64,000 nt of DNA. Source: Sphingomonas sp. Lineage in GTDB: Bacteria; Pseudomonadota; Alphaproteobacteria; Sphingomonadales; Sphingomonadaceae. Shown here piece by piece: positions 35,607-44,193 of this stretch. The notes below the pieces were generated by a model. It worked only from the letters and a program-made list of their open reading frames with translations, did no database searches and had not been told where the DNA came from. The stretch covers positions 682,001-746,000 of the forward strand of contig NZ_JAFKLZ010000001.1 of NCBI RefSeq assembly GCF_017304615.1. Reading direction: 5' to 3'. The translations under genes and the position numbers were made by a program. The stretch's first letter is position 1. Every line of letters starts with the position of its first letter.

Positions 35607-37079
35607 ATGATGAAAAAACCGATCCTGATCGTGTCTATGCTGGCAGTCACCGCCTGCACCGTCGGCCCCAATTACACCAAGCCCGACATCGCGGTGCCGG
35701 CTGCCTTCGCCAGCGCGCAGGACGCGCCGCCGCCGGGGCAGGCGATCGACCCGGCGCGGTGGTGGGAGGCGTTCGGCGATCCGACGTTGACCGGGCTGAT
35801 CGACCGTGCGCTGAAGGACAATCCCGAGATCGCCATGGCGGCCAGCCGGGTGCGAGAGGCGCGGCTCGGCGAAATCCAGGCGCGCGCGCAATATAAGCCG
35901 ACGGTCGATGCGACCGCGAACGCGACTGACGTCAAGTTCAGCAAGAATGCCGGCTTCTCCTCGCTCGCGCGCGCCTTTTCCGGCGGCGGCGGGCAAGGGG
36001 GCGGTACGACGGGCGGGGTCGCGCTGCCGGGCGACAGCATCAAGACGTTCGCGGTGGGGTTCGACGCGAGCTGGGAGATCGACGTTTTCGGCGGCGGGCG
36101 GCGTGGCGTCGAGGCGGCGCTGGCGCGTACCGAAGCGGCCGAATGGAACCGCCGCGACGCCGCGGTGATGCTCGCCGCCGAAGTCGCCGACGCGTACTTC
36201 GCGATGCGGCTCGACCTCGATCAGATCGCCGTGCTGGAAAGCGAGATCGAACGGCAGAGCCGGGCGCTGCAGATTGCCGGCAATATCGCGAAGGTCGGCC
36301 TGGCCCCGGACATCGACGTGACGCGCCAGAACGGCAACATCACCGCTACGCGCGCGCGGCTCGAACCGCTCAAGGCCGATCTGGACGTGCGCAAGCATGC
36401 GCTGGGGGTGCTGCTGGGGCAAAGCCCGGACGCGCTGCTCGGTGAATTGTCCGGTCCGTTGCCTGCGCTCGCCGCGACGCCCACCATTCCGGCTGGTCTG
36501 CCGAGCGATCTGCTGCGCCGCCGCCCCGACATTCGCGCGGCGGAGCGCAACCTAGCCGCATCGACCGCCGACATTGGCGTCGCCGTGGCCGATCTCTATC
36601 CCCGGTTCAGCCTGACCGGGATCGCGCAACTGATCTCGACCTCGCTGTCCAGCCTGTTCGCCGGCGACAGCCTGCAGCTGACCGGCACGGGCGCGGCGAC
36701 CTTCCCCTTGTTCGACTGGGGTCGGCGCAAGGCGACGGTCGGGGTGCGTCAGGAACAGCGCGAACAGGCGTACCAAGCGTATCGAACCGCCGTCCTGCAA
36801 GGGCTGCGCGACGTCGAGGACGCGTTGACGCGGATCGAGGCAGAGCGGCGGCGCAACGCGTTGCTGCGGCAAGCGCTGGCCGATGCCGATCGATCGGCGG
36901 CGGCGGATCAGGCGCGCTATCAGTCCGGGCTGGTCGCGCAGGATACGGTGATCAATACGCAGGTCGATGTGCTGCGCGCGCGAGAAAACCTGGCTGCGAG
37001 CGACGCGCAGTTACGGCAGTTGAGTGTTGCGTTGTTCAAGGCGATCGGTGGCGGCTGGTCCGAAACGCCAGCCGGCTAA
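35607..37079 (+). CDS. Outer-membrane efflux lipoprotein (OprM/NodT)
   Basis: 490 residues. Lipoprotein signal ending LAVTAC, then CTVGPNYTKPDIAVPAAF, the NodT/OprM start; internal repeats such as SAA-rich helical hairpins, VREARLGEIQARAQYKP and LRRRPDIRAAERNLAASTADIGVAVADLYPRFSLTG. Completes the tripartite efflux system as trimeric exit duct. Starts 2 bases after emrB. Confidence 0.9.
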   Translation: MMKKPILIVSMLAVTACTVGPNYTKPDIAVPAAFASAQDAPPPGQAIDPARWWEAFGDPTLTGLIDRALKDNPEIAMAASRVREARLGEIQARAQYKPTVDATANATDVKFSKNAGFSSLARAFSGGGGQGGGTTGGVALPGDSIKTFAVGFDASWEIDVFGGGRRGVEAALARTEAAEWNRRDAAVMLAAEVADAYFAMRLDLDQIAVLESEIERQSRALQIAGNIAKVGLAPDIDVTRQNGNITATRARLEPLKADLDVRKHALGVLLGQSPDALLGELSGPLPALAATPTIPAGLPSDLLRRRPDIRAAERNLAASTADIGVAVADLYPRFSLTGIAQLISTSLSSLFAGDSLQLTGTGAATFPLFDWGRRKATVGVRQEQREQAYQAYRTAVLQGLRDVEDALTRIEAERRRNALLRQALADADRSAAADQARYQSGLVAQDTVINTQVDVLRARENLAASDAQLRQLSVALFKAIGGGWSETPAG

Positions 37080-37146
37080 CTATTTTAGGCGGATCGACGT
37101 CGCTTGGTCGACCCGTTCGGCCATGCTTGTTGCCGATTCGAAATGG

Positions 37147-37161
37147 TTAACAAATAGTTAA
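37147..37161. promoter_or_regulatory. CtrA-type site 1 (TTAA-N7-TTAA)
   Basis: TTAA-CAAATAG-TTAA on the plus strand; the minus strand reads TTAA-CTATTTG-TTAAC, an exact match to the full CtrA consensus. Lies 67 bases after the oprM-like stop in the long intergenic region. The rest of 37080-37505 contains the 17-codon frame, the second site and a CCTGAT/ATCAGG hairpin (37244-37260); no other gene is evident. Confidence 0.55.
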
Positions 37162-37293
37162 TTTCGCATGATTTTTGGTCAGCAAGACCGTCTTTCGGGC
37201 GTTCCCATGATCTGGATAAAGAGCGACCCGCCTCCGCTGGTATCCTGATGTAAAATCAGGAAAACCGGCGGGAAGCGGGCCGTCTAAATCGCT

Positions 37294-37347
37294 TTACCAG
37301 GGGCGAATCTGATCGCCGTGGATAAGCGCAATGAGAAACGCGAGCAT
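37294..37347 (-). CDS. Possible 17-aa microprotein
   Basis: On the minus strand GGAG lies 7 bases before ATG 37347, which opens a frame MLAFLIALIHGDQIRPW ending TAA. The N-terminal half is hydrophobic. The CtrA-type site at 37389 lies in its upstream region. No family is known to me; could be a leader peptide or chance frame. Confidence 0.3.
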   Translation of the reverse strand: MLAFLIALIHGDQIRPW

Positions 37348-37388
37348 TGCTTTACTCCTAGTGCGCCCACCCCGGGCACGGCTCATGG

Positions 37389-37404
37389 TTAATTGAAATT
37401 TAAC
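37389..37404. promoter_or_regulatory. CtrA-type site 2 (TTAA-N7-TTAAC)
   Basis: GGTTAATTGAAATTTAACC is an inverted repeat; both strands contain TTAA-N7-TTAAC, the full CtrA consensus. It lies 102 bases before the start of the EAL protein gene (37506) and 42 bases before the 17-codon frame on the other strand. Confidence 0.6.
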
Positions 37405-37505
37405 CAAAAAGCAATCGGTTCCATGGGAAGTCCGTGTCGAGCCGTTGTTGAAATTGCGGCGATTTTTAAGGGTTCCTTCAGTCCGAACGGGTATCGCCCT
37501 GAGCC

Positions 37506-38861
37506 ATGTCGCGTGCGCGCATACCGAACGAAGAGGCCGTCAAACGGTCTTCCCGGCCCGACGGAGGGGGCATCCGCCGTACCCGCAACCGCCGGACGAC
37601 GCCGGCGGTCGAGGTCTCTTCCGCCAAGCCCTGGATGGCGCAGGCGCTGCTCCAACTAACCAATCAGACCGCGTTGCGTCGGCTGCTTGGCGTCGCGCGG
37701 TCGAATGGCGTTGCGTTCGACGTCGCCGACCGCATCGCCATCTTGCTTCCGCATGCGGTCGTGACCGTTGTCGGGCGATGGACGATCGAGGTTGAGACTT
37801 CGGTCGGTGACTCGGGAGACCTTCATCGGTTCGCGGCGGTACTCGCGCGAGCGGGCGGGGATCCTTTCGATCTCGACGGCGAGCACCATGTGATCGACCT
37901 TGCGATCGGCGTTGCGGCAGGTTCGCCGGGCTTAATCGACGAAATTCGGCTGACCGAAGAGGTCGAAGACGCGCTGATCCAGTCGCGGGCCGACCACGCG
38001 CCCGTGGTGCGCGATCTCTCGCTGATCGATCCGATGGTCGATGCGATGGCGCTGAAGCGCGATCTGGCGGGCGCGGTCGATCGCGGCGAACTGTTTCTGC
38101 AGTATCAACCCAAGGTCCATGTCCGTCATCAGCAAGTCGCCAGCGCCGAAGCGCTGTTGCGGTGGCGTCACCCGAAGCGCGGTCTGATCCTACCCAACGA
38201 TTTCATCCCGCTCGCCGAAAATACTCGCGACATAGATCGCATGACCTTGTGGACGATTGAGCAGGTGATCGCCGACCAGCAGAAGCTGCGGGCCGACGGT
38301 CAGGAGATTACGGTCTTCATCAACATTTCCGGCCAGCTACTGAGCAACGCGAAATTCGTCGAACGGGTCTGTGAGATCGTCGCAGCTACCGACGTGCAGC
38401 TCGGGTTCGAAATTACCGAGACCTCGGTGATCCGCGATCCCGTGAGTGCGATCGCCAACCTCAACATCTTCGCGGATCACGGCATCGCCATCGCGATCGA
38501 CGATTATGGCGCCGGTCTGTCTAGCCTGGCTTATCTGAAGCAGCTTCCCGCGCGCGAGCTGAAGATCGACAAGATGTTCGTGCTGCAACTAACCAGCAGC
38601 AACCGCGATCCGTTGATCGTGCGATCGACGATCGACCTGGCGCATGCGCTGGAGATGGAAGTGACCGCCGAGGGCGTCGAGACGCCCGCCGCGCTTGCGC
38701 TGCTCAGCGTGATGGGGTGCGACATGATCCAGGGCTATTTGATCAGCCGTCCGGTCGAGATCGACGCGTTCCGACAGTTCATGCGCGATCACAAGGGCGC
38801 CGCACTAGTCGATTCCGCGCGAGCGACCTTCCGCGCCGGCGCTTTTCGCCGCGTCGCCTGA
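37506..38861 (+). CDS. EAL-domain c-di-GMP phosphodiesterase
   Basis: 451 residues. From about residue 195 an EAL domain: ELFLQYQPKV, SAEALLRWRHPKRG (EAL motif; Glu for metal), IDDYGAGLSSLAYL, and TAEGVET. The N-terminal third (residues 40-140) reads as a highly degenerate GGDEF-like domain with no GGDEF motif. It should hydrolyse c-di-GMP. The upstream CtrA-type sites suggest cell-cycle or motility-linked control, and a histidine kinase gene follows 45 bases later. Confidence 0.88.
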   Translation: MSRARIPNEEAVKRSSRPDGGGIRRTRNRRTTPAVEVSSAKPWMAQALLQLTNQTALRRLLGVARSNGVAFDVADRIAILLPHAVVTVVGRWTIEVETSVGDSGDLHRFAAVLARAGGDPFDLDGEHHVIDLAIGVAAGSPGLIDEIRLTEEVEDALIQSRADHAPVVRDLSLIDPMVDAMALKRDLAGAVDRGELFLQYQPKVHVRHQQVASAEALLRWRHPKRGLILPNDFIPLAENTRDIDRMTLWTIEQVIADQQKLRADGQEITVFINISGQLLSNAKFVERVCEIVAATDVQLGFEITETSVIRDPVSAIANLNIFADHGIAIAIDDYGAGLSSLAYLKQLPARELKIDKMFVLQLTSSNRDPLIVRSTIDLAHALEMEVTAEGVETPAALALLSVMGCDMIQGYLISRPVEIDAFRQFMRDHKGAALVDSARATFRAGAFRRVA

Positions 38862-38906
38862 AGCCTTAGCGGGGTTTTAACCGGCGGCATGCAAGGTGCC
38901 CGCACG

Positions 38907-41336
38907 ATGACGGCGCGCCACGTCCATCTTTTGATCGTCCTGCTCGCCGCATTGCTGTTCGGCGTGGCGCCAGCCGTCGCACAATCGAATGGCAATGCGG
39001 GCTTCGACGCGACCGTCGCCGACGCCCGCGCCAGCATGATGACCGACCCTCAGCAAGCGATCGTCAAGGCAAAGGCCGCGCGTGACATTGCCGATGCCGG
39101 TCCGGCGGCCGATCGCGCGACTCGCGTCGCGACGGCACAATGGCTGGAGGGGGAGGCGCATCTTCGCCTGAACGACCCGAAGGCCGCGGGTCCGCTGATC
39201 GAATCTGCTTACGCGACGCTCAAGAACCTCCCGGCGACCAAGCTGAAGGGCGACGTGCTGCGCTCTCGCGGCGGCTATCACGCCGCGACTGCCAATGTCG
39301 CCGCAGCGCTGGCCGACTATCAGGCCGCATTCGAAATCTACCGCGCGATCAACGACGCGCGAAGCCAAGCGATCGCTCTGCTCAGCATCGCCGGCCTCTA
39401 TCAGGATGCGGTGGACTATAAGTCGGCGCTGGCCAAATATAGCGAGGCGCTGAGCCTCTACCGCGGCGACCCGCAACTGCTGGTTGCGATGTACAACAAT
39501 CGCGGCGACGTGCTGAAGGAACTGGGCCAGTACGACAAGGCGGAAGCTGACTTTCGCGCAGCCCTGAAGCTGGCGCGCGATCTCGACAGCACGGTGATGC
39601 AAGCGCAAGTACTGCGCAACCTAGCCTGGACGCAGTTGCGCGCGGGCAAGGTCGACGCCGCCGACCAGACCGTGGCGGCGGGCTTCCGGCTGCCGCGCGA
39701 CCGCGACAGCGCCGGATCGACTGCGTTGTTCTGGTCGGTTGCGGCGCAAGTCTCCCTGCAGCGAGGCAATCTCGAGGAGGCGCGCGCGCGGATCGAGCGT
39801 GCCTTTGCCGACGTCAACGTCGCCGAACCGACGATGGTGTGGTGGCAGGCGCACAAGACCGCGTTCGACATCTACAAGAGGCTTGGCGACAACGGCCGCG
39901 CGTTGGTCCACCTCGAAGCGCTCAAACAGCTCGACGACGCCAGCAACAAGGTGGCCGCGTCGTCCAGCACCGCGCTGGCCGGGGCCAAGTTCGACCTGTC
40001 GAACAAGGAGCTGAAGATCGCAAAGCTCCAGGCTGACGACGCCAAGAAACAGGCCGAGTTTGAGCATGCACAGGCGACAACGCAGCGCTGGATCTTCATT
40101 GGGTCGGGCGTGACCGCGGTGGTCATCATCGGCATGCTCGGCTTCGGCTTGATTACGATCCGCAAGAGCCGGGATCAGGTACGCGCCGCCAACGTCGATC
40201 TCGCATCGACCAACGTCGCGCTGGGCAAAGCGCTGGCGGCGAAGACCGAGTTCCTGGCGACCACCAGCCACGAAATCCGCACGCCGCTCAACGGCATCCT
40301 CGGCATGACGCAAGTCATGCTCGCCGACCAGAAGCTCGATCCCGGCATGCGGGACCGCATCAACGTGGTGCACGGCGCTGGCGTCTCGATGCGCGCGCTG
40401 GTCGACGACATTCTCGACGTCGCCAAGATGGAGACCGGAAACCTGACGGTCGAAAAGGCGCCCGTCGATCTGCCCGCGATGCTGCGCGACGTGTCGCGGA
40501 TGTGGGAGGATCAGGCGCGGGCCAAGGGCCTGACCTTCGACCTCGACATCAGCGGCGCGCCGGGCCGGATCGAAAGCGACCCCGCGCGGTTGCGCCAGGT
40601 AGTGTTCAACCTGCTGTCCAACGCGCTCAAGTTCACGCAGGAAGGGTCGATCCACCTTTCTTCGAGCGTTATCGCGGGTGGGGAGGGTGAGCAGGTCGCG
40701 ATCGTCGTCCGCGACACCGGGATCGGCATTCCGGCCGAAAAGCTCGATCTGATCTTCGAATCGTTCCGTCAGGCCGACGCCGGCACCACGCGCCAGTTCG
40801 GCGGCACCGGCCTCGGTCTCGCGATCTGCCGCAACATCGCGCAGGCGATGGGGGGAGACGTGACGGTCGTAAGCGAGGAGGGGCGGGGATCGACCTTCAC
40901 CTTCGCCGTGCCGCTGGTGCGCATCGCGGACGAAGCGCCGGTCGCGGCGGACGACGGCAGCGGTGCGCTGTTGATCGTCGACAAGAACCCGATCAGCCGC
41001 GCGATGTTGAAGACCCTGTTCACCCCGCGCGTCGCCGCGGTGAAGGTCGCGGGGTCGATCGAGGAAGCAAAAGCGGCGATTGTTGAAGGCGGTATCGATC
41101 GCGTGTTGACCGACGAGCTTACCATCGCGATGAACGGCGACGCAGTCGATGGCGTTCGCGCGCTGACCGGCGCGCCGCTGTCGTTGCTGTGGACCAACCC
41201 CGACGACGACGTGCGCGCCCGGTTCGCGGCGGCCGGCGTGGATCAATTGATCGCAAAACCGATCGCTGGCGCAGCTTTAGTACAAGAAATCGTTACGGCG
41301 GCAGTGAATGATGATATTGCTAGCCAGGCCGCATGA
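38907..41336 (+). CDS. TPR-sensor hybrid histidine kinase
   Basis: 809 residues. Signal sequence (LLIVLLAALLFGVAPAVAQS), then about 350 residues of TPR-like helical repeats, a membrane helix (FIGSGVTAVVIIGMLGFGL), HisKA with TTSHEIRTPLNGILGM (phospho-His), then HATPase motifs (NLLSNALKFT, DTGIGIP, FGGTGLGLAI). The final 120 residues resemble a receiver but read VDKN where VDDN is usual, so phosphotransfer is doubtful. AAGGTG lies 8 bases before ATG 38907; ATG 38889 is an alternative. A single-domain receiver gene follows. Confidence 0.85.
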   Translation: MTARHVHLLIVLLAALLFGVAPAVAQSNGNAGFDATVADARASMMTDPQQAIVKAKAARDIADAGPAADRATRVATAQWLEGEAHLRLNDPKAAGPLIESAYATLKNLPATKLKGDVLRSRGGYHAATANVAAALADYQAAFEIYRAINDARSQAIALLSIAGLYQDAVDYKSALAKYSEALSLYRGDPQLLVAMYNNRGDVLKELGQYDKAEADFRAALKLARDLDSTVMQAQVLRNLAWTQLRAGKVDAADQTVAAGFRLPRDRDSAGSTALFWSVAAQVSLQRGNLEEARARIERAFADVNVAEPTMVWWQAHKTAFDIYKRLGDNGRALVHLEALKQLDDASNKVAASSSTALAGAKFDLSNKELKIAKLQADDAKKQAEFEHAQATTQRWIFIGSGVTAVVIIGMLGFGLITIRKSRDQVRAANVDLASTNVALGKALAAKTEFLATTSHEIRTPLNGILGMTQVMLADQKLDPGMRDRINVVHGAGVSMRALVDDILDVAKMETGNLTVEKAPVDLPAMLRDVSRMWEDQARAKGLTFDLDISGAPGRIESDPARLRQVVFNLLSNALKFTQEGSIHLSSSVIAGGEGEQVAIVVRDTGIGIPAEKLDLIFESFRQADAGTTRQFGGTGLGLAICRNIAQAMGGDVTVVSEEGRGSTFTFAVPLVRIADEAPVAADDGSGALLIVDKNPISRAMLKTLFTPRVAAVKVAGSIEEAKAAIVEGGIDRVLTDELTIAMNGDAVDGVRALTGAPLSLLWTNPDDDVRARFAAAGVDQLIAKPIAGAALVQEIVTAAVNDDIASQAA

Positions 41337-41400
41337 AGGCTAGGGGAGTCGTAATGTCGCAACACACCTCCCCATTGGCGGCACGCGAAAAGGCCGAACG

Positions 41401-41787
41401 ATGAACGTGATTTTCATCGAGGACGATCCGATGAACCGGCGCGTCGTCGGCGACATGCTGAACGTCGCGGGCGCGGCGATGACCGAGGCCGAAAGCGGCG
41501 AGATCGGACTCAAGCTGATCGACGAGAACGATTTCGACATGGCGCTGATCGACCTGCGCATGCCGGGGATGGACGGGATCACCGCCATCGAGAGGATTCG
41601 CCAACGCGACGACGCCAAGGCGAAGCTGCCGATCATCGTCGTCACCGCCGACACCGCGATCGACCTGCGCGAGCGATGCCTGGCGGCCGGCGCGGACGAA
41701 GTGCTGTTCAAGCCGGTCGCCATGGACGCGCTGTTCGAAGCGATGGGCCGCATCTTGGCGGGCGGCGAGGGGGACATGATCCTCTAG
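41401..41787 (+). CDS. CheY-like single-domain response regulator
   Basis: 128 residues, receiver only. IEDDPMNRR (acidic pair), MALIDLRMPGMDG (phospho-Asp), VVTAD (Thr) and FKPVAMDALF (Lys). No output domain. Its position after the hybrid kinase with a defective-looking receiver suggests that it is the working phospho-acceptor of the pair. Confidence 0.9.
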   Translation: MNVIFIEDDPMNRRVVGDMLNVAGAAMTEAESGEIGLKLIDENDFDMALIDLRMPGMDGITAIERIRQRDDAKAKLPIIVVTADTAIDLRERCLAAGADEVLFKPVAMDALFEAMGRILAGGEGDMIL

Positions 41788-41838
41788 AACGGCGCGTCGC
41801 CTGTCGGTTTGCATTTAGCCTTCCCCGCATCTCCCTCG

Positions 41839-41917
41839 TGCGCGAATTTTTGCACACCGGGTATTTGCACGAAACGTCCCCGATTTAGCGGCCGCTTTGC
41901 ACCACGCGTCCCCGATT
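41839..41917. repeat. Insertion-sequence end-like direct repeats
   Basis: TTTGCAC-GAAA-CGTCCCCGATT (41864-41885) and TTTGCAC-CACG-CGTCCCCGATT (41896-41917) are 22-bp direct repeats, 32 bases apart, and a partial third TTTGCAC lies at 41849. Repeated terminal blocks are typical of IS21-type ends. No transposase is present, so this is a scar or remote end. It sits at the left edge of the accessory region. The rest of 41788-42024 has no gene. Confidence 0.45.
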
Positions 41918-42024
41918 GGAATTCCGTCCTTCGCACGCCATCTTGGTTCCGCAGAATCCGGTGGCACCTCAGGCGGCTAGATCGGCACTGCGCGAGGTGC
42001 TGTGACTGCGAGGAGGGGCAAGCC

Positions 42025-42852
42025 ATGATCGAGGGTCAGGACGAGCTGCGGGACCTGTTGCCCGACGCGTTCTCGAAGCAGCTGCTCGATGGCGGTCTCG
42101 ACGTTCTGGGGACGGCAAACCCGATCAGGGCCCATCTCTTTGCGGCAGCGATGCGGGAAGTGATTACCTATTTGCTGCACACGATGGCTCCAGACGACGA
42201 CGTGCAGGCTGCGTCGTGGTTCAAAGCGGAGGCGGACAAGCCGACGCGCCGACAGCGCAGCACGTTCGCGGTCCAAGGCGGCCTCTCCGACAGCCTCGTG
42301 ACGAAGCTCGGCATCGATGCCTCGGAGATGCATCGGCAGATGGCGGCCGAGATGGCGGAGCTCAACAAGCGAACTCACGTAAAGCCAGGCACGCTGCTGT
42401 CGGAGGCCAATGAGATCGAAGAGTTCGCAACCGACGTCGTCGCGGCGGTCGCCGAGTTCCTGCAGGCCGTGGCCGACATGCGTGATGCAGTCGCTGACGC
42501 GGTGATCCATGGAGCGAGCGAGCAAGTGTTCGAGTCGTTCCTCCAGGAATCGAACGACATGATCGACCTGCTGTCGACGCATTCGTTCGTCGAGCAGGTC
42601 GATGTGTTGGAGCTGAGGGTCGTGAAGATCGGCGCGCACGAGATCACATACGAGGCGGAGGGGACCGTCTACGTCGAGCTCAACTACGGGTCCGGGTCAG
42701 ACCGTGCCGCCGGCGACGGCGCGACGATGAACGACGACTATCCGTTCAAGTGCCGGCTGACGGGTGGGGTTGAGAAGCTCGTAGAATTGCATGACGTGTT
42801 CGACATGGAGGTCGACACGTCCTCTTTCTACGAGGATGGGGAGGAGGAGTGA
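42025..42852 (+). CDS. pPIWI-associating nuclease-like protein
   Basis: 275 residues; strong RBS AGGAGGGG 6 bases before ATG 42025. The central block AMREVITYLLHTMAPDDDVQ, then WFKAEADKPTRRQRSTFAVQGGLSDSLV and EMAELNKRTHVKPGTLL resembles the helical part of predicted pPIWI-associating nucleases (pP_pnuc group), known from prokaryotic Argonaute-like systems. The C-terminal part contains a beta-rich region (THEITYEAEGTVYVEL-like). No pPIWI gene is visible in the window. The resemblance is recalled, not searched. Operon with the next gene (4-base overlap). Confidence 0.5.
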   Translation: MIEGQDELRDLLPDAFSKQLLDGGLDVLGTANPIRAHLFAAAMREVITYLLHTMAPDDDVQAASWFKAEADKPTRRQRSTFAVQGGLSDSLVTKLGIDASEMHRQMAAEMAELNKRTHVKPGTLLSEANEIEEFATDVVAAVAEFLQAVADMRDAVADAVIHGASEQVFESFLQESNDMIDLLSTHSFVEQVDVLELRVVKIGAHEITYEAEGTVYVELNYGSGSDRAAGDGATMNDDYPFKCRLTGGVEKLVELHDVFDMEVDTSSFYEDGEEE

Positions 42853-43664
42853 CGCATCCGTTCGTCGACCAGCCGTCGGGCTCGCGGGTGCTGGTGGTCG
42901 CAAGGTTCGACATGGTGCGGCTCGCCGCCGACCTGCGGACCGATGGCAGGCATCCCGACCTCGTCAAGGCGGTGGAGCGCGCGGCGTCTGCTGGCTCGAC
43001 CCGCGACGACCTTCGGACCGCTCTCGTGTCTCTCGATCGCATACTGGAGATGCAGGCCGAGACGGGCGACGACGGAGCGGTTGCGGTGGCTCGGGGCGAT
43101 GGCGTGGTGGCCGGAGCGTTGTTCACCCAGGCCGTCATTCTCTACGCGCGCGCCACGGCGACGGGATCCGACCGGCCCAAGCTGCTGGGCGAGGCGAAGC
43201 TCTCTGCGGAGGAGCGCGCGGTCCACGACGAGGCGATCGCGCTGCGTAGCGGCTGCATCGCGCACTTCGGACGTGGCGAGGACCTGACGGACGGCCCGAT
43301 GTTCAGGGAGGCTGTCCTGTTCAACCTGCTCCTCGTCGATGGCGCACCCAAGAAGCAGGTCTCCGTTTTTTCGACGCGGGCACATCACAAGGTGGCGTTC
43401 GCGGCGCGTCTGGCGCCTCTAATTGAGCGGCGACTCAAGGAGATCGCCGACCGCATCGACCGCCTGTTCGAAGCCGTCGACGTCGAGCTGGAGCGTGCGG
43501 GCCGAGAGGACGCGGACCTGCGTGAGTCGATGGGACGCTACGAATTCGACGTCGATGCATTCGCCGGGTCGGCGGAAGGAGCGGCGGCTCTCCGCCTCCA
43601 GCTCGCGTCCGGCACCGCCATCGACATGGACTACGTCGTCAGGGTGCCGAAGCCGGCCGGCTGA
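42849..43664 (+). CDS. Hypothetical protein, partner of pPIWI-nuclease-like gene
   Basis: 271 residues from GTG 42849, GTGA overlap with the gene upstream. Mostly helical; the middle (FTQAVILYARATATGS, then LRSGCIAHFGRGEDL) resembles the shape of HEPN-type helical bundles with an R-x4-H-like motif, but this is weak. C-terminal half has a long helix rich in Arg/Glu (ERRLKEIADRIDRLFEAV). Not recognised. The coupled start suggests function together with the nuclease-like protein. Its stop overlaps the converging gene by 26 bases. Confidence 0.55.
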   Translation: MTHPFVDQPSGSRVLVVARFDMVRLAADLRTDGRHPDLVKAVERAASAGSTRDDLRTALVSLDRILEMQAETGDDGAVAVARGDGVVAGALFTQAVILYARATATGSDRPKLLGEAKLSAEERAVHDEAIALRSGCIAHFGRGEDLTDGPMFREAVLFNLLLVDGAPKKQVSVFSTRAHHKVAFAARLAPLIERRLKEIADRIDRLFEAVDVELERAGREDADLRESMGRYEFDVDAFAGSAEGAAALRLQLASGTAIDMDYVVRVPKPAG

Positions 43665-44193
43665 CCTGGCCCGTCTGCTGGTCAGGTCCGAAGAGCAGGT
43701 CGGCGACCTCCGAAATCGTCGTCGCCTCCTGCATATTGTTGGGCTTGATCACCCGGTGATTGTTCCGAAGCGGTCGCGCGCCGGTCGCGTCGGGTCGGGT
43801 GCTTCGCGCTACCGGTGCGTCAGGCGGAATGACGAAAGATGTGCCGAGCGGTCCGCCCAGGAAGCGGAACTTCTCCAGCGCATACGTGACGGGATCATAG
43901 GTGATCCAGACGAGACATCCGGACTGCTTGGTGGTCAGGAGGAGGCTGACGGTCTGGCGGCGCGTCCCGGACCCACGATACGACGATTTGAGCTGGATGT
44001 GGCGTGGAACGCCCCTGGTCTCGATGACGATGTCGTAGCCGTATGCATCGACGTCGCCGCGCAGCACCTCGAAGTCGATGTCGCGGCGGAGCAGCTCGGC
44101 GGTGAGATCAGCGAGGAAACGGTATTCCACGACCTTCTCGATCGTGTTCGATCGTTCGGGTCGGCCGAAGCCCTTCGGCGATGGTGCGTTCAC
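43639..44193 (-). CDS. PD-(D/E)xK nuclease-like protein
   Basis: 184 residues from GTG 44193, GTGA overlap with the upstream SRAP stop (a start at 44241 is possible but would overlap it further). DVDAYGYDIVIETRGVPRHI followed by QLKSS fits the D...ExK/QxK core of restriction-endonuclease-like folds, similar in layout to DUF4365-type proteins. A conserved-looking C-terminal tail follows. Last gene of the SOS-type operon. Fold assignment by motif only. Confidence 0.5.
   Translation of the reverse strand: MNAPSPKGFGRPERSNTIEKVVEYRFLADLTAELLRRDIDFEVLRGDVDAYGYDIVIETRGVPRHIQLKSSYRGSGTRRQTVSLLLTTKQSGCLVWITYDPVTYALEKFRFLGGPLGTSFVIPPDAPVARSTRPDATGARPLRNNHRVIKPNNMQEATTISEVADLLFGPDQQTGQVSRPASAP

Noticed and set aside
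37168-37248. 26-codon forward frame (MIFGQQDRL...) after CtrA-type site 1
   Set aside because: No ribosome-binding site and no hydrophobic or domain pattern; treated as chance.
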